The position numbers and the translations under genes are program-made. Below are positions 60,998 through 64,000 of a stretch of DNA of 64,000 nt, piece after piece. The DNA is taken from assembly GCA_030549495.1 (NCBI GenBank), contig JAUIRK010000905.1, positions 5,001 to 69,000 on the forward strand. Direction: 5' to 3'. The DNA comes from Nectonema munidae. Lineage: Eukaryota > Nematomorpha > Nectonematoida > Nectonematidae. Each line of letters starts with the position of its first letter. The stretch's first letter is position 1. The notes beneath the pieces are model-generated. The model saw only the letters and a program-made list of their open reading frames with translations. It had not been told where the DNA came from and did no database searches.

Positions 60998-61155
60998 TGT
61001 AAATGATAAATAACAGAGTAATTCTATAAGAGAATATTAGATATTATGAATATAAAAATAAACTTTAAATTGCACATTTTGTGAAAGATAACGGTAAAAA
61101 TGATCCAACTGACTTCAAAAGCTTTTTATCGAGCCCGATTTCAAAGTAAAATGTT

Positions 61156-63040
61156 CTAATTAAATGATGAAAATATGAAGATAGAAAGGCTCGTAAAAAG
61201 ACAAATATTGGAAATGAATTTTGAAATGGAAGATGCAGAAGATTCGAAATCGGGAATGAACAATTGTGCGATTTGGTCAATTTCTCTGGGTTTTTCAGGC
61301 TTATTGAGTTTTGCCTTCAAATGAGCCTTGTTGTTATTGAGGGTGTTTTCAAATGGATACACGACTTCGTGCTTGATCTTGTTCATTATGTATTCTGCCT
61401 CCTCGCCAATGTCGCCGCATTCTTTTTCGTAAGAAAGATAGGGTTGTAGGGATTTAACAGGCAGAGCTATTTCTTCTATGTTTCGAATGGGCGTGCTTTT
61501 GGCGTCTCTGCACAGATGCTTGACTTTTTCACTCGAGTATATCTTCTGCAGCGCATTCACCAAGTACCCGTTTCTATACCAATTTGTGAGATAGAGGAAG
61601 TGGGCCAGCGTGTTTCTGCTGGTGTCGACTTGTCTGTCAGGAGGCATCGTACTCGCAAAGATGGAGTCACTTTTGTTCTGCACTTGGAAAAGACTGAATA
61701 CAGCGTCCTTTTCCGCGTTGCTTTTGCAAGACCTGACACTGGAGGCCTTTGGGTAGTAGAATAGAAACTGCAAACACTTTTCTTGATTGGACCAGAGACC
61801 TTGAATGTTGGTGTAACTGGCATTGAGTGTATTGAAGACACACTCGGTCAGTAGTTCGTCTCCTGGCTTTATAACTTTTATTTGATTGAAGTGACGTGTG
61901 CGTTGCACTTCTTTCTTGACATCGAGATCCCTTGACATCGGCTTCTGCTCAATCCCATTTCTGAAGTGCTTTGCATTTATATGTCTGACGTAGTTGTTTG
62001 TATAAAAATGATTGGCAAATACAGAGATTCCGTTTCTAGGGAAGGTTCTTTTGGTACACGCTGATGAGCAGTGCCCTTGGTGAAGAAATGCCCTTTGTGC
62101 TTTAGGAATTATCATCCAATCAACGGGCTCAACTCCCAGAGATAAGACACCTGCGTCATACAGTTGAATGTTTATAGAAATCACTCCTTTAAACGCAAAC
62201 ATTTCTGACCTAAGAGTATCGTATTTTTTACCCTTGTACTTTTTAACTAGAACATCTTCATCGTAGAGAACTTCCATCATCAAAAACTTAGGATCTGAAA
62301 AGTCTCCGAAAGAGTAGCCGACACTTTCTGGGTACTCGAATTCTTTGAGAGACCCAGGCGTCCATACAGAAATGACTTCATTGCATTTGTAAATTTCTTG
62401 TGGCGTATTTATTTGATAGTGAGCGTAAACTTTACCCAATTGTACATTTCTCGGGTCGAAGGTTTCATCACAGGCATATAAAAACATGTGTTTAACAACT
62501 TCTTCGCTTTCAATCTTGGGAATCCACTTGATCACGTGCTTTTTAGTTCGAAATTCTGGAAGTCGTACAACAGAAGTAACGTAATAAAAGGAATCCACCA
62601 CTTCCTTCAAACTAGTCTATAAAAGGAAAGTAATTAAGAATGGAAAACTTGATAAGTTATGAGCCTTACTTTGAGTGACAGGTCTACACTTTCGTAAGAT
62701 TCTTTAGTATCCTTGTCAACAGGGTGATGGAACAAGTAAGCTGGCGTGTTTCCTTGCTTTAACCCATAGAACATTAGGGAATTTTGACTAGTCGGTTTTT
62801 GTTGGTGATATCCCCATAAGAGATAAAATAGATTGTCCTTAATAGCGAATGTCAGGAATATATCTGTATGTATGTGCGTAAAAAACGAAAACTTACATTT
62901 AAATCCACGTCAAATGTATCGCATGTTTTGATAGATCTTTTAAATTTGAAAACCGTATGTGTTGAGTTTTCAAAGCCAGAGAAGTAATAACTCTGTTTTT
63001 TGTCTTCAATCGAAATTCTTTGATCAGATAAATAACTATC
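61156..63040 (-). CDS. DBH/MOXD1-like copper monooxygenase family protein, probable pseudoenzyme, 3' exons
   Basis: Three minus-strand exons, 62897-63040, 62670-62837 and 61156-62616, join in phase 0 through introns of 59 and 53 bp (donors GTAAGT and GTAAGG, acceptors ATTAAG and TTATAG). They give 590 residues. Exon 1 ends the DOMON domain (FENSTHTVFKF, then SIKTCD). The last exon holds both copper type II monooxygenase domains, recognised by VVKHMFLYAC, GHCSSACTKRTFPRNGISVF, ECVFNTLNAS, GLWSNQEKCLQFLFYYPK and conserved Cys. Family members use five His and one Met for two coppers. Here, counting from the codon at 62610, HH is K40-H41, VHY is V114-L115-Y116, HTH is Y203-T204-N205 and the Met is K278, so only H41 remains. 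Hydroxylase activity is unlikely. N-S-T and N-A-S sequons and a hydrophobic C-terminus (SNICLFTSLSIFIFSSF) suggest a secreted, membrane- or GPI-anchored protein. The first exons were not found; the TTG at 62610 is not a start. Confidence 0.85.
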
Positions 63041-64000
63041 CTAAATTTAAAATATTTATATAACTTTGATATTTTAGCCATCTTAAATAACAAACTATCA
63101 AACATTTTTACTTACATATTTTATTTATTAATATTTATTGTATATTTAATTGCATTGGGAACTTAGGCGCAATTTATTTCACAAAAATTTATATACACAA
63201 ATATGTAAAACTTACAACTGAAAATTTATTTCGCACTATAAATAATGTTCAATTTTTTTCAAATAAATTAAGCATAGAAAATTCGCTTCTATTATATCAG
63301 AAAAGGTATTTAAAAGAAGGAAGAGTATAGATTGTGAAGAAATACAAAAAGGTGAAGCAAAAGATATAGTATTTAGAGATACGGCGTTTTTTACGTTTCT
63401 ATTCACAATCCCAATTTCCATTATAATACACGGTTCTTAGAGTTAAGATCTCTTTCCCGAAGGCTTTCTTATGATTTATATTCAGAAATGATCTCTAGCA
63501 TTTCAAGAACCTAAAACTAAACAATATAGATTCAATATTATTAATTGGTATACCTGAAATAGAATTAAATTAACAAATCACTGGTTAAAAGAAATATTGG
63601 AAAAAGGACGTATATAGTGGTGTAACAAAGGGGTCCTCCTCCTGCCCCTTCCTGAGTACGGCGCCGTATACACTGATGACTTAAATTGCCCTTATATAAT
63701 TATTGTCGATATTAAAAGTTGCTTTTTAAAGAAATTGTTATATGAGAACCGCAACGAAATTAGTACGAAATAAACCTAAGAAATGATTAGAAACGTTTTA
63801 GGGTTGTAGGAATGCTTATGGATTAAGTATGCATGTAGGCCTCAACGCCCATATTAATTGTATAAGAATTGTGCTCTACGCCTTTGATTATAAAAAATAT
63901 TTGATATCTAGCCAACTTCGCATTAATAATAATTAAGCCGTTGTTTACACTGGCTATTGTGAAGTCATCTAAAAGAAGCCAGTTATAGTATGTTCGCATT
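63041..64000. other. Upstream/intron region of the monooxygenase-like gene
   Basis: The signal peptide and the first part of the DOMON domain should lie at higher coordinates. I could not recognise them here. A minus-strand donor-like GTAAGT at about 63210 and a 61-codon frame (63421-63236) are present but without DOMON motifs. This is probably a longer intron, with the 5' exons outside the window. Confidence 0.45.

Noticed and set aside
61557-61841. Minus-strand 94-codon frame overlapping the monooxygenase exon
   Set aside because: Shadow frame inside a well-supported coding exon.

Overview
This is a eukaryotic nuclear window, probably from an invertebrate animal. The background is very AT-rich. 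Introns are short (51-59 bp) with GT..AG ends. There are DNA transposons of the pogo/Tigger, hAT, IS630/Tc1-mariner and piggyBac groups, a LINE remnant, and one animal-type copper-monooxygenase-family gene. A small-intron ecdysozoan such as a crustacean would fit, but nothing in the sequence fixes the species. There is no prokaryotic gene organisation.

Layout. 1-758 is an uninterrupted (AGA)n triplet repeat. From about 1283 to 39254 the window is dominated by a minisatellite with a unit of about 31 bp, always in the same orientation, in three blocks: 1283-8131, 13322-33225 and 34441-39254. Together they hold about 31.5 kb, or roughly 1000 units. The array is about 50-55% GC on a roughly 30% GC background, and its plus strand is almost free of A. 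It has a mosaic higher-order structure with tandem and long-range duplications. The many short Cys-rich (plus) and Gln/Thr-rich (minus) open frames inside it are by-products of the repeat.

The first gap in the array (8132-13321) holds a near-identical copy of the sequence that flanks the array on its right (39255-42594), followed by a 3'-truncated pogo/Tigger element. That element sits exactly at the TA where the two copies diverge. The duplicated flank is itself a nest of mobile elements: a pogo-like non-autonomous element, a 21-bp iteration, an intron-containing IS630-like transposase remnant split by a hAT MITE, and an inverted fragment of the same transposase split by a piggyBac-like MITE. 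A sister piggyBac-like MITE sits inside the array at 24834-24963.

The right third (42.6-61 kb) is AT-rich sequence with a LINE tail (44.5 kb), a complete but decayed 3.05-kb hAT element with target duplication (47.6-50.7 kb) and two fold-back elements (53.5 and 55.4 kb). The only convincing host gene is on the minus strand at 61.2-63.0 kb. It is the 3' three exons of a DBH/MOXD1-like copper type II monooxygenase in which nearly all copper ligands have been replaced, so it is probably a secreted or membrane-anchored pseudoenzyme. Its 5' exons were not found and may lie beyond the window.
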